Shown: one piece after another, positions 1-11,210 of the stretch
How the letters are laid out: each line of letters opens with the position of its first letter
Position numbering within the stretch: the first letter of the stretch is position 1
Assembly (NCBI GenBank): GCA_018697195.1
Contig: CM031864.1
Coordinates: 22,945,257 to 23,009,256 of the forward strand
Length of the DNA: 64,000 nucleotides
DNA from: Certhia americana
Lineage: Eukaryota; Chordata; Aves; Passeriformes; Certhiidae
Reading direction: 5' to 3'
Notes under the pieces: generated by a model
Told to the model about the DNA's origin: nothing
Seen by the model: the letters and a program-made list of their open reading frames with translations, nothing else
Databases searched by the model: none
Translations under genes and position numbers: made by a program

Positions 1-349
1 CAAAAATGCCTCTCAGCAGGCCATTGAGGCCAGCATTAATTACAGGAGGAAAACAAATGCAGGTGTTGCTTTTTCATTAACTTTTGGAATAATGGATCCA
101 CCTCTCCTGGCATTTTTCTCCTGAACTGTTCTATGATGTCTAAATGATTTAATGCATCCTGTGTTGAGTCAAAAGGCATTTGTAGGTGAGTTCCATAACT
201 GTATGCCTCTATTAATAATATCTTACTACATATTAAAACTTAACTATTTTATCACTTCAAAATCCTCATGGCCAAACTGACCAGTCTGCAGAAAAGCTAA
301 AAAAAAGAGCTAAATTTGGCAAGCCAAACCACACAGGATTTTATGAAAG

Positions 350-382
350 CTTCATGAGTATTATAAAATAATACTCATGAAG
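350..382. repeat. Perfect 14-bp inverted repeat, 5-nt loop
   Basis: The arms cttcatgagtatta (350-363) and taatactcatgaag (369-382) are exact reverse complements around a taaaa loop. A further direct copy of gagtattataaaat follows at 389-402, so the same core occurs three times within about 55 bases. The arms could form a hairpin or cruciform. No function is evident. Confidence 0.9.
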
Positions 383-2945
383 AGATCTGAGTATTATAAA
401 ATCTTGATCCATTACTGTCAAGGTTAAATAACTCTTTATAGATTTCACATTCATTTCCTTGAGCTGCCTCCCTTGAATTCAGCACCATTCCACTGTGTAA
501 ACCTTCTAAACTGTAATGAGGAAGCTGACACTACATTAGGCTGTTAATATTCATACATTTTTTCTAAGAGCAAGAGCATTGAATGTCTCTCAGAAACATT
601 TATTTCTAAGTCATTTCATTAGCAGACAAGGACAGCAAAATCAGAAATGCTACTGATGTCTACTAATGCATATTTCTTTCTGCTCTTTCACATCTTTCCC
701 TCAAACCTCAACCACATTTCTTAACTCAGAAGTAACACACCAGACTGCAGGTGTATGGAGGATGTAGAAAGATCTTTCACTTCTGTTGAGGCAGCACAGT
801 TGAGCACAGAAGCATTAATGAAGCTGCAGACGAAGTCAAGCTTTTTCTTACTTGTTAGGCAGTCTGAGGTATCCCCAATATTACCCTTCCACTCACACAA
901 ATGGCACAGGAATGCATATTCAAAGATTGTATTTTGGGAGGAGGGACCTTGTATACTGCATACAAGAGACCTATGGCAATGATCTCTTACTGCCAAGTAA
1001 AAAAAATTCCACATAATTTTAAAAATATGTTTCATCATTAAAAGTCTTCCAAGAAAGTGTGATGTGAATAAATAAATCCTCCAGACACTCTATCCAAAAC
1101 TCATTAAAACTGGAAGATTTCTCTAAGGTGTACACATGTGATTTTGCATTCATTTTATACATCAAAGGGATTAATCAAACTGCTGCAGCAGCAGCACTGG
1201 TCATCTTTCCTTTGGTTGTGTGAGTGTACGATTTTACATTATATTCTGAGACAAAGTTAGCTTGGCCTGCACTTCTGTAGAACAGTTGTTTAGGTTTATA
1301 ACTACTACCACTGAGACTCCTAAAACACCTAATTTACTAGACAGGCTTCCTATTGTATTTACCTTAAGTGTGGAGGATTCTTTATAACGTGAAACCTTTT
1401 GCAGCTGTGGTCTGTTTAGCACACCTCAGCTCATCCACAGACACAGGAAGTAAAAGGCTGGTGGTCCTGTTCTGGTGCCTCAAGAACTCATTGATCAGAT
1501 TCAGGTATTTCACCCATATTTCACCCAATAATGGGTAAAATAGAGACTACAATTGATGTGATTGTGTTTTACAGAATTTCAGATTTGCTGAGGTTAAGCA
1601 CAGCATGGATTCTTCTTAGCACAAAAGTATCAGCTCCCCATTGACAATTCCTACGCTTTAGGACTGAGAAAAAGGTAGAAATTTATGCACAAGTCATTTG
1701 CTCCATACTTTTGTTTTCTTTGCTCAGATACACTACCCAAAATGCTCTAATGCACAGCCAGTTTCATCACATTAAGTGGCGGTAGTTTACATGTTGCAAG
1801 ACACAGGCATACCTGTAAATATTTAAGGAATTAGGACTCTACATTTTTCCACAAGGTAAGTGTTACTCTCTTCAACTTCACAGATGATGAAACTGAGGTC
1901 TGGAGAAATGAAAGCAACACTTCACACCAGGAGTTTCTGAGACAGCCCAGACTGCAGCTGACTTCTGTCTCTTAGATCTTATTCTAGAAGCCTGACTATG
2001 CTTTGCCATTTATCTTACCGTATTTTTCCTGTACATAAATCTTAACTTCGAAGCCTCCAGAAACAGTTCAGGGCTTAATACTATCTTAAATATTCAATTC
2101 ACAGTTTTGCAGTGTATATGATTACCTGGAAAGGCAACACTTGCCCCATATTTTTGTAACATCCCAGCTGAGGTTCTGCATTATATATTTCTCTAAGTGT
2201 AAAAATCTTTCAACTCATATAGGACATATGCTTCAGTTAATGAACTACTATTTCCTCATATATTTTACAAAGAGCTTCATTGTATGGCTTCATTTTTCTA
2301 TTAGACAGATCTTTTGGTTATTTCTCTTACTGTCAGGAAAAGAATCTATTTCAGAAGGCAATTAAAAATATTCCTCCACGGAGTCCACATTTTTGAAACA
2401 ACAAAAAAAGTCATTCATACCCTACAAAAGGTACCTCTAGAGCTCTTTGCAAGGCAGTGGGATTATGAATGAAGAACAAACAGATTGTAAGAGAAGTCTT
2501 TGAAACTAAAGAATAGAAACCTAAGCAAGCAGGCCAGCCGAGAAGGCACTGACACAGAGGGAATAACTGCAAGAACAGTACTGCAAAGTAGTGGTATAAA
2601 AGAAAAGAAGTGGATCCTGTTAGCTATACAACACTATGGATAATATAAGCTAGCACTGAAGTGCTCACAGCTAGTTTCTAAAATCCTGGCATTGAAGGCT
2701 CCAAACTGCTTCACTTAAAAGGGAAAAAAAGCCTGGAAATAGATAAAATGCTGTAACAGTTACTGAAACACCAGTGAAAAAGACCTGTTTGCAAGTGCAT
2801 GGATAGCCTGGAAATACACTAGGACATGCAGGACAAAAGAACAGTCAAGCTGCAGGGAAATAAACAACTTTCGTAACTGTATCTATTATTTTAATCTTGC
2901 TATTTCAAGGAGGAAGTCGGAGTTTTGCCACTCTAAAACTGCTCA

Positions 2946-2947
<2 letters not shown>

Positions 2948-2977
<30 letters not shown>
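2948..2977. repeat. Poly(T) tract, 30 bases
   Basis: An uninterrupted run of about 30 T lies immediately left of a GC-rich, CpG-containing patch. Read on the minus strand it would be a poly(A) tail on the 3' side of that patch, which could mean retroposition. It could equally be a simple homopolymer expansion. Confidence 0.9.
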
Positions 2978-2980
<3 letters not shown>

Positions 2981-3434
2981 GAAGTGCTTCAGGGCCTAAA
3001 CTGAGCTTTGAAGAGGTCAGCTACTTCCTCTAAAATATACTGTTTGATTTCCGGTTATGTAGCGTTTAAGATAAATCAGTGTGAACGATGGGTATCTCCG
3101 GACGATGCAGAAAGCAGCAGAGCTCGGGGACAATCGCTGTCCCGCAGGCAGAGCCTGCAGCCGCAGTGCCGGCAGCCAAGCTGGGTGAGCCCGTGTGCCC
3201 TGAGCAGGCACACAGCCTCCCGTCACACACACGCTCTGCCGGGGATCGGAGCAACTCACAGCCCCAGATCTCAACTCCGGCTTGCCCAGCACTTCACACC
3301 TTCCTGCAGCACCTCTCATTCCTCTGCTGGATTCCACCTCTGCAGCCAGCCCCGTGCTGTGCTCTCCCCGCTTTAGTTCTCACCCTGGCACTGGCAGCAG
3401 CCTCCCAAAGAAGGGGGAATGACTCAGGGTAAGT
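2981..3434. other. GC-rich CpG-bearing patch with strong plus-strand splice donor
   Basis: About 450 bases stand out from the AT-rich intron by high GC and several CpGs. Near the right edge there is an AP-1 consensus TGACTCA (3420-3426), followed at once by a near-ideal 5' splice site, CAGG|GTAAGT, with the GT at 3429-3430. Overlapping open frames exist on both strands (for example plus 3088-3432) but resemble no protein I know. Possibilities are the first exon or promoter of an antisense non-coding RNA, an intronic enhancer, or a retroposed fragment on the minus strand with the adjacent T30 as its tail. Confidence 0.4.
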
Positions 3435-4293
3435 CTGCCCTGCACAGGGGGATGAAGAGACACTTCAGACACCTGAGCTAACGATAACAGTCAGTTGACT
3501 GAGTACAAAAAGTCAAGCCATGACAGCAGAATTCAATGTGGGTGAATTTCATCTGCCTTCCTGGTGGAACAGATACATGCTTATGAATATTAACTCTTAA
3601 AGTAGATTGAGAAGGTAAACAGAGAACAAACATTTCCATGGCTTGCTGTTCCTTTCTAGCTTCTAGCAGGATACAGAAAATACCACAATGCAGCTACACA
3701 GCAAAGGAAAACACAATATATACAATGTATTCCCACCTTCAGCCTGGAGACTGCTGCTTGCTCACAATGCATCCACATGCTACCGGACTAGCAGGCAGTT
3801 CTGAAGACAGTTCATGGGAGTCAGAAAAACAGAGCTTGATTCCTGACACTCAGCACATTGTGAAAAGTCACTTCATTCCGTTTCCTCCCTCCATCTCTTC
3901 TGCTTTATTTCATGATATATGCAGTGTTTTTAACATGCCTGCTGTTGATTTGTTTTTCAGAACCTTTATATATATACACACGTACGTAAGTCCACCAAAT
4001 TAAAACTTGGTTCCAAATACCAAGCCACCAGAAGCTGGACCATCTTTAGAACAGGCCTCTGCATGGCAGTTTTTTTGGCTTTAGGTCTAAACTGGTAAAA
4101 TATTCTTAGTATATCAGTATATTGATGTGAGTGAATAAAAATTACTAGAACATGTCTTTTCCCTGCTATGTAAGAAAGACCCATTAGTCCAGAACCAATG
4201 TCTCTTGTGCTGTCTGCATCAACAGATATACCTACAGCACATCAACAAGCCAGCCATCTAATTGTTTTGTTTGAACAGGTCTAGATGAATGAG

Positions 4294-4337
4294 CAAAAAA
4301 ACAAAACAAAACAAAACAAAACAAACAAACAAAAAAA
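4294..4337. repeat. (AAAAC)n / (AAAC)n simple repeat
   Basis: This is an imperfect microsatellite of AAAAC units passing into AAAC units and an A7 run. It explains the Lys/Asn/Gln-rich open frame that crosses it. Confidence 0.92.
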
Positions 4338-5029
4338 CCCAAACATATTTTGTCCAAATCTGTATCTAATTTCAGTCCAGAATCCAAATTGTTCAGCCAG
4401 AGTGCTGCTGAGCTCCAACCAACTTATGTCCTGCTCGCAGCTTAGGTATGACACCATAATGAAACTAAACTGCTTCCAGTTTAGCAGTTGTTTGTGTCTG
4501 GCCAGCCCAGGGAGAGAGCAGAGCTGTGTGCACCAGTGTGCATACCAACTCCCCACCTCAGTTCACTGGGAATAAAGGACTGGGGTGGTGCACATCATGT
4601 AAAAAAGGCAATTTGTTGTAAATGATTAAGTGGTCCCTGAGTGCACGACTCTGGAATATGCATTTCAGAAACCCTCGGGTGCACCCATACAAAAAGAAAG
4701 AACATTCCTAAATAGAACCTGCAGTGGGGCATCCATAAGAGGACAATATCAGTTGTGATGCTCTTTACTTTCTTCTACCTTTTAAGTTCTCCTGCCAGAG
4801 CAATTCCCCTTTTACTTTATCCTACACATAAAATTAACCTAATTAACCTACTAAGTTTCACTGCTTAAAAAATTAGACTCCTTCCAAGGGTATAGACTGA
4901 CCTGTGAAAAAGATTTTTGTGGAAAAGCAGAGCCATAGGATAAGCTATCTGAAAAGAAAATGTAACACTTCCAGCCGGAAACTTGCACAGCTCTTGGGCA
5001 CAGAGACTACATGATCAGAATTTCAAGTG

Positions 5030-5584
5030 TGTGCTGGTTTGGACTGAGGCAGAGTTAATTTTCTTCACATTAACCTATCATGGGGCAATGTTTGGATTTG
5101 TGAAGAAAAATGGGGTTAATATTCCAGAGATGTTTTTGTAACTACTGAGCAATGCTTACATAGCCAATGCTTTTCCTGCTTCTCATACCACCCCACTAAG
5201 GGAGGAGATTGTGGGTGCACAACAAGCTGGGAGAGGACACAGCTGGGACAGGTGACCCAACTGCCCAAAGATATTCCATATGGCATCATGCTCAATATAG
5301 GGAGCTGAAGGAAGGAGGAAGTGGGGACATTCAGAGCGATGGAATTTTTGTTCCCAAGGAACTGTTACACATGATGGAGCCTTGCTTTCCAGGGATGGCT
5401 GAACACCTCCTGCCCAGGGGAAGCAGTGAATTAATTCATTGGTTTTCTATACCTATTAAACTATATTTCTCAACCCATGATTTTTCTCACTTTTACCCTT
5501 CCAATTCTCTCTCCAGTCCCACCGGGAGGCACTGAGCATGCAGCTGTGTGAGGCTGAGTTACCAGCTGGGGTTAAACCACAGCA
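5030..5584 (+). mobile_element. Endogenous retrovirus LTR (avian type)
   Basis: The element starts TGTGCTGGTTTGGACTGAGG with the following AGAGTTAATTTTCTTC motif, and ends GGGGTTAAACCACAGCA, the usual ends of a common avian LTR family. Inside are the conserved stretch around CACAGCTGGGACAGGTGACC, an AATATA promoter-like element near 5294, an ATTAAA polyadenylation-like signal near 5455, and the U5 motif CAACCCATGATTTTTCTCAC. It is about 555 bp. A primer-binding-like site follows 9 bases later, so this is a 5' LTR rather than a solo LTR. I could not settle a target-site duplication. The copy lies inside the PTPRC intron, antisense to that gene. The family assignment comes from memory of avian repeats. 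Confidence 0.8.
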
Positions 5585-5593
5585 GCCTTCTTT

Positions 5594-5611
5594 TGGCACC
5601 CAAGGGGTCAG
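5594..5611 (+). other. Retroviral primer-binding-site-like sequence
   Basis: TGGCACCCAAGGGGTCAG sits just inside the LTR end. It resembles a diverged TGGCGCCCAAC-type tRNA-Lys primer-binding site. Its position and sequence support retroviral origin, but the match is decayed. Confidence 0.55.
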
Positions 5612-6930
5612 AGGGGTTGAGATAACAACAGCTTTGACTGGAATGTGTTAGATGGAATTTACAGCCTTTACTGCTCTTTGGCTGCTTTGGGCAGATTCCT
5701 AGGCTTGATGCCTTACAGAACATTAGTGTAGTGCTCATCTATGGCTGCTTTTTGCTTTCCCTGCTCTTGTGCTGCTGATCCCCTCACTCTGCTGTGCTTG
5801 GGGACATTTTGAGGACAGCAGTGGTGATGCACAGGGACTGCACAGGGGCATTGCTGCTGTTTCTGTGCTGCTGTACTGGACATGCTGGAACTCCAGTGTG
5901 AGCACAAGTCAGAGACTGGGACCTGTGGATGGGTCCATGTGGGAGCAGGATATCCTGAAACTTCTCTGGCCATGAGTAAGTCCATGCCAGAGCAGGTACA
6001 TCTGGAAGTGCCTGTGGCCATGGCTGTGTCAGTGCCACAGCAGGGGCACCCTGCAGATCTCAGGGCCCAGGGGCAGGTCTGTGCTGCAGCAGGGGCAGCT
6101 TGAAGCACCAGTGGCTGCTCATGAGGCCGTGCTGGAACACCTGGAATCATGTGGCCATGGGCAAACCCACAGCAGAGCAGGAACACTGCAGGGACTGCAG
6201 CCAGGGGCAAGGCTGAGCTGGGCAGGTCTGCTGTCTGAGGGGACAGTGACTGTGGGTGAGGCTGTGATGGAGCAGCTCTGTTTGGGAGGGCTCTGAGGCC
6301 CATGGCCGGGGCTGTGCAGGAACAGCTGCCCCTCAGAGCCACTGTGCTGTGGATAAATCCATGCAGCAGCAGCTGAGTCCCTGAAGAGCCTGTGGCTCAC
6401 AGAAATGGCTCCACTTGATGCAGGCACAACCCTAAGGGACTGCAGTCTGTGGGTAAATCCAAGCTGGAATAAGGGCAAGGGGAGGAGTTCGTTGCAATGC
6501 TAAACCCGATAGGGAGTGGGTAAGAGATTGTAATAGAAATACCTTTAAATTGTTGTAACCTATGATTTGAGTTGAATATTATATGATTACTATAACAAGA
6601 ACCACCCAAACCTATGGAGCAGAAGCCTTACAAGAGCAGTGCATCAGGAACTCCAACTGAGCTTGCTTTGGTGCCCAATAACCACAAAAGAAACCACCTC
6701 TCCTGTCCTGACTATCACCACAACATGGAGCCCAAAGTAACGGACTAAATGGACTCAGTGGACATGTGGTGAACATCTTATGAGCACTTGACAGTGTTTG
6801 TAGACTAAGGGAATAATATCTGTGTATTACACCAAAGGATGGGAAGTCAGGTACTGGCTGCCGTATTGTATTGTCAGTGGTGAATGTTGTGTTGGATAGT
6901 GTGGGACATAAACCATACAGGAAAAAGAAG
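5612..6930 (+). mobile_element. Non-coding internal leader of the endogenous retroviral element
   Basis: About 1.3 kb of sequence continues from the LTR. It includes a GC-richer, internally repetitive part (about 5.9-6.47 kb) and then a segment around AACCTATGATTTGAGTTG that I recall as typical of passerine ERV-derived repeats. No gag, pro, pol or env reading frame is visible, and no second LTR follows. The copy is therefore truncated and defective, or belongs to a non-autonomous class. The 209-codon minus-strand open frame at 5713-6342 is a by-product of the low-complexity repeats. The right boundary is approximate. Confidence 0.6.
5925..6470 (+). repeat. Degenerate tandem repeat inside the retroviral leader
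   Basis: A unit of roughly 50-60 bases recurs with drift. Its core is CTGTGGATGGGTCCATG, then a GGAGCAGG-like piece, then CTGGAAG and CCTGTGGCC-like pieces. Recognisable copies start near 5925, 5975, 6150, 6350 and 6450. Unit boundaries are approximate because the copies have diverged. Confidence 0.5.
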
Positions 6931-9395
6931 AAATCCCTCTGTTATTAACATGGTTTTCAGCACAAACCCAAAACATAGTCCCAGACTAGCTACTATGTCC
7001 AAAATTAACACTACCCCAGACAAAAACAGCACAGTGTGCTCTGCTGAAGTTTGGTACTTCTAACTAGGAAAAAAAAAAAGTCCCACCCAAAACTATCAAG
7101 CAATTCTTTAGTTTTCTGAAATAAAGGAAGTGGCTCAGAAGTGGGTGAAAGCTTTTGAAAGCTGTCAAATTGCTAATTCTTCTGTGGAGGAGTGGGGGGG
7201 GAACTTGAAATTATGATCTAATGGAAACAGTGCTTGTTCTACAAGCATTTATTTTTCTAAAGGGAAGCAAAGGTGTTTTTCTGACTCTTTTGGCTTGGCT
7301 TGGGGGTTTTTGGGAGAGGGCTTTAGGGTATTGGTCAATTTTTTTGAGTGTTTGATTACCGCTACACATCTCTTTCTTAGTAAAATTAGTTGGATACATG
7401 CCTTTTATTTGAGGGATTTACACACTGAAAAGGCCTTTGTGCAGACTCTAGCTAGGTGCCGTCAAAAGTGGTTTGGTGATAACATGAAATAAGTGATGTT
7501 CTATAGGATATCTGAGTTTGTGGAGAAAGTAAGACAACTTTAAAATTTTTCCTGCTTAGTTTTCAAAATCACTAGGTACAATAGGCTGTTGGAAAATAAT
7601 CATAACAAAAGAAGTCCCAATGCCCACCCCACACTTACAAACAAGTGCCTGAAAAGTGATTGCCATAAAACCAAAGCCTACGCCGCCCTTTCGAAATGCT
7701 GCTCCTCCATTAACAAACCCCTCCTAGGAGACTGTCCAGTGTCCCTTGGCCACAAGGCAGAGCACGCTGCACAGCAGATATGAAGTACAATTGCTCTGTC
7801 ACCCTGAGAGGAGAAGTAATCTCTGTGCCAAACTACATCATAAAAACAATGTCTATGATGTTGTGTACTTGATATTACAGCATGAGATTTAATTAAGTGT
7901 AGTAGAGAGGAGTTAAAATATTTCTTTGATGCTCTTCAGTTTCGTAAATGTAAAGAGGAACTGGCTCAAGTCAGACTACTGTGTGTGAACAGAGAAAAAT
8001 AAGTATTACTTGAAATAAAATGCTGCTACCCATTTATCTGTCTTCCAGCCCTCTCTGTCAGCTAACATGTTGACTGACTGTGGAGGTGGCTGAGAGAGCA
8101 GACAGTAACCTGCCTTTTCCATTAGAGAAAAGGTAGCAGTGGGAAGTCTCAGAAGGACTTATAAAATGGAAAGTAGGACAGCAGATAAAAAAAAAAAGGA
8201 CAGGAAAAGCAAGAGATTTTGTTCTTTTCCTCTACAGTGCAGCATTCACTTGTTTTCTTATAATCTCCAGCAGCTATCAACCAGATTTATGCAGTTCTGT
8301 CTCTGTTCAGAGATTTTGAGGGACAAGAGAGCTAATGCTAAGGCTTCAAATGCTCTTCTTAGCTGGTTATCAACTAAAGGCAGATCATTTTGTTGCTTAC
8401 ATCAGTATAAACCTGGAGTTACTACAGTGACATGAGGGTAGAAGCATGAATAAATTCAATGTAAATGAAAAGATTTCAGCCCTGCATATAACTCGCTGCC
8501 CTTTCAGAAAAAAATATTTCAAGCCACTTTGTGTCTGCCATCAACTATCCCAAATTACATTACAAGCTAAACTGATGGAAGATACACATACATAAAATGT
8601 TGCATTTTCTTCTGAAGAAAATATTTTCTTGAATAGGGATACTTTTTTGACTTAATATAAAGCATTACTAATTGCTTTTCTTGATACTCTCTTTATCTGT
8701 AACATCTAACACATTACAGATAAAGAGATTACATCATGTTTTGCAAGATCCTCCTCTTGGGCTCTATCTTTCTCTCAAGAGGTCAAGCAACAAATTCACC
8801 TGCAGTGGAGTAATTAAATATTCCAAAGACTATTTAAGGAGCAGTTTTTACAAAATAAATGAATAATGCCTATTTTGCAAAACAAGTAATTTACCAATAA
8901 TAGAGATTAATTTACAACTTTTAGAATTTGTTACTAACCCCCCTGCAATAAAGAAATCAAAACTTGAGGAACTGCAAGCAGATTCTGTGATCAGGGAGTG
9001 GCTAACATTGATGGGAAGATTTTCTTGAAGGATTTAAATGCAAAATACCAATACTACATCTGAGATGAAGCTGAACCTAAAAACTACATGGAACAGGTTC
9101 ACATAAGAGACCTAAATATAATCTTTTTCAAATTCAGCTACCCATGTGGTTGTGGTTTTTTTAAAATGGTTCATGTAACTCTCACATGGGACCATGCGGA
9201 AGACATTTTAGCCTCGTACATGATGCATGAATCTTCCTGACCTAGGTTCTTGCACCATTGCATACAATTGTATTCTAATTTCTGAACCAAGATGGTATTA
9301 TTCCACTTTGTGAAGCTTTTCATTAGTTTGACATCTACGGAGGAATACTGAGGGATCAGAATAAGAGAAAGAAAGAAATATCAGTTGCGACCTAC

Positions 9396-9462
9396 CTTTG
9401 AGAAAAGCATCCTGTCCCAGAAATGCAACACCAAATGCTAACAGTTTAAGCCACAAAAACAT
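9396..9462 (-). CDS. PTPRC: PTPRC (CD45) leader exon encoding the signal peptide
   Basis: PTPRC encodes the transmembrane receptor tyrosine phosphatase of leukocytes, which sets Src-family kinase activity in T and B cell signalling. On the minus strand the ATG at 9462-9460 opens a peptide starting MFLWLKLLAFGVAFLG, a hydrophobic signal peptide matching the CD45 leader (human has the core YLWLKLLAFGFAFL). The exon runs 22 codons plus one base and ends AAAG|GTAGG at 9396/9395, a phase-1 junction as in mammalian CD45. Upstream on the minus strand a good acceptor, TTTATTTTGCTTTCCAG, would begin the exon at 9513 and give about 51 bases of 5' UTR; a second AG would begin it at 9470. The rest of the receptor lies off the left end of the window. 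I could not place the non-coding first exon. Confidence 0.87.
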
Positions 9463-9713
9463 GGTTATTTCTGGAAATGAGGCGTATCCTTATGAAGCAG
9501 CATGTGTCTCTCTCTGGAAAGCAAAATAAATGTTATCTCTCTGCAAAAGAATTTCTTCACAATTTTTGAACCCAGGAGACTAACTAGGCACATACATTGC
9601 ACTGCCTGCTTATCTGTGAAGGAGTTGCTTCCTCTGTTACCCTAACTAACCACTTGCAAACTCGCAATGCACTGTAGTGATGTCAGAGACAATTACTTCT
9701 TAAAAAAAACTTC

Positions 9714-9731
9714 TTTCAGTTTCCAGGAAGT
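9714..9731. promoter_or_regulatory. Paired IRF (ISRE) and ETS motifs upstream of the PTPRC leader exon
   Basis: On the minus strand 9723-9714 reads GAAACTGAAA, a perfect GAAANNGAAA interferon-regulatory-factor site. One base away, 9725-9731 reads AGGAAGT, an ETS/PU.1 core. The pair lies about 200 bases upstream of the leader exon acceptor. IRF and PU.1-type factors drive leukocyte genes, so it is a plausible promoter or enhancer element for PTPRC. Function is inferred from motif and position only. Confidence 0.4.
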
Positions 9732-11210
9732 CAAAGGGGTTTTTCTTAGGTTCCTGCAGTAATACTTAGCTTCCTTAATTCAACTAAAGTAGATTATTTT
9801 CAGTTATTTCTTCTTTTGTACTTAGGAGCTATACAATACTTCACTTTTCATAGGACTGGATTTAGCAGAGTCATTTTTTTCCCTTCATATGCACTTTTCT
9901 GCACACATTCACTGATTCCCATAAAGGCTATGTATGTTTCTTGAGATTTCTTTTGAGAGAAAGAGAAACCCTAACCACGAGTCATCAAAATACTTATTCT
10001 GATAACAAGGCCTTCATAAAAATGCATCCTCAGGTGAAGTAACTGATGATCAAATGAAAACCCTTTAAACATGGGGTTGAACTAGATGATCTCTAAAGGT
10101 CCCTTCTAACCCTAACTATTTTGTAATTCTGTGGGATATATTTCTAAATCTTTCTATAAGGAGGTCTGTCTGGGTATGACAGTAATACACAACAAATGGA
10201 TAGAGGCAGTCTGTTTCTGCTTTCTGTAATGTTTAGAATTGGAGAACTCAATACAATTCTTCACCATGATAGTGCAGGAGGATTGTTGTTGCTTTCACAG
10301 ACTTGATACAAGGTACACCAAGGACATTTTCCCTCACTGCATGAACTGAGGCAGTTCTCAACAACTTGGTAACATTTGTTATATAGTAAACTATGAGGGG
10401 AAGAAATGTTTGATGGCTTCTCTTATTGAAGATCTCCAAGGTTCTAAAAAAACCAGCAGAACCCCGTCATAAGACAGATAAAGAAGGGAAGAGAATACTT
10501 TTGTGCTGCCTATTCATAAGTCCTCCAGAGACCTCCTAAGCGTCACATTGAATCAAACCCCCTGTAAGCTTAGACACATCTTCTACAATTTTGAGTCACC
10601 TTACAACACAGGCCAAAATCTTAGCTTTCATTAAGCAGGAGGTCGCCATACAAAGTAGCTGTAATAATAATTATGTTGTAAATGTGTTCGGAACAAAGCT
10701 GATCCAATGATATTGCTCTGACACTCCAAAGACTCCAATTTTGATATAAAATAACTTCATCATCCCGGAGTTGTCACAAATTACATTTGGACTACAGCCA
10801 TACATTGCCTGCAGCATCAACATTTTAGTCCCTTTTATCCTAGACAAAAGCAGGATACCAGCATGGCTGACATGTGCCATCTGATGAGTAGAGTGCATGA
10901 CATCCTGTGAAGAAGCTCTCATAAAGGTTCTAAAAACAACCAGGCTCCATTCCGACCAGACCTTCCCCAGTAGTTTTACATAATCTCCACTCAACTCCTC
11001 AAACTGCAACCCCAAGACAAATTCCTGCAGAGTGGATCTTTTCTGGCTGTGTGATATTTACAGAGCTTCCACAGCACTGAAATATTGCACCATACCCTAC
11101 CTATTATTTAATGAGAACATCACACACTCCAGTGATCTCACTGTTCTAGGTGTTCTGCTAACCATAAACCATCAGTTCTTAAAATTAATGACTGAAGTTA
11201 CAAATTTACA
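9732..11210. other. Intergenic or PTPRC 5' flank
   Basis: AT-rich DNA that should contain the PTPRC non-coding first exon and promoter if these lie close to the leader exon, as in mammals. I could not pick a first exon with a convincing donor. A short CR1 fragment (10073-10133) is the only clear element. Confidence 0.4.
10073..10133 (+). mobile_element. CR1 LINE 3'-end fragment
   Basis: GGGGTTGAACTAGATGATCT, the following AAAGGTCCCTTCTAACCC stretch and a terminal ATTCTGTG match the extreme 3' end of avian CR1 elements. Only about 60 bases remain, as is usual for 5'-truncated CR1 copies. Confidence 0.85.

Larger units (their letters stand above)
1..9395 (-). other. PTPRC: PTPRC first coding intron (partial)
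   Basis: This stretch lies downstream, on the minus strand, of the PTPRC leader exon and begins at that exon's GTAGG donor. In mammals the intron after the CD45 leader exon is very long, so finding only intron here is expected (family knowledge). I searched the minus strand for a short Ser/Thr-rich exon of the mucin-like N-terminal region and could not support one. The longest open frame, on the minus strand at about 5.7-6.3 kb, lies inside a retroviral repeat and is not a gene. The interval holds the palindrome, T-tract, GC patch, AAAAC repeat and LTR element listed separately; the remainder is unremarkable AT-rich DNA. Confidence 0.7.

Noticed and set aside
5713..6342. 209-codon minus-strand open frame
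   Set aside because: It lies wholly in the repeat-rich leader of the retroviral element. The peptide is low-complexity Ala/Cys/Ser/Pro with no domain.
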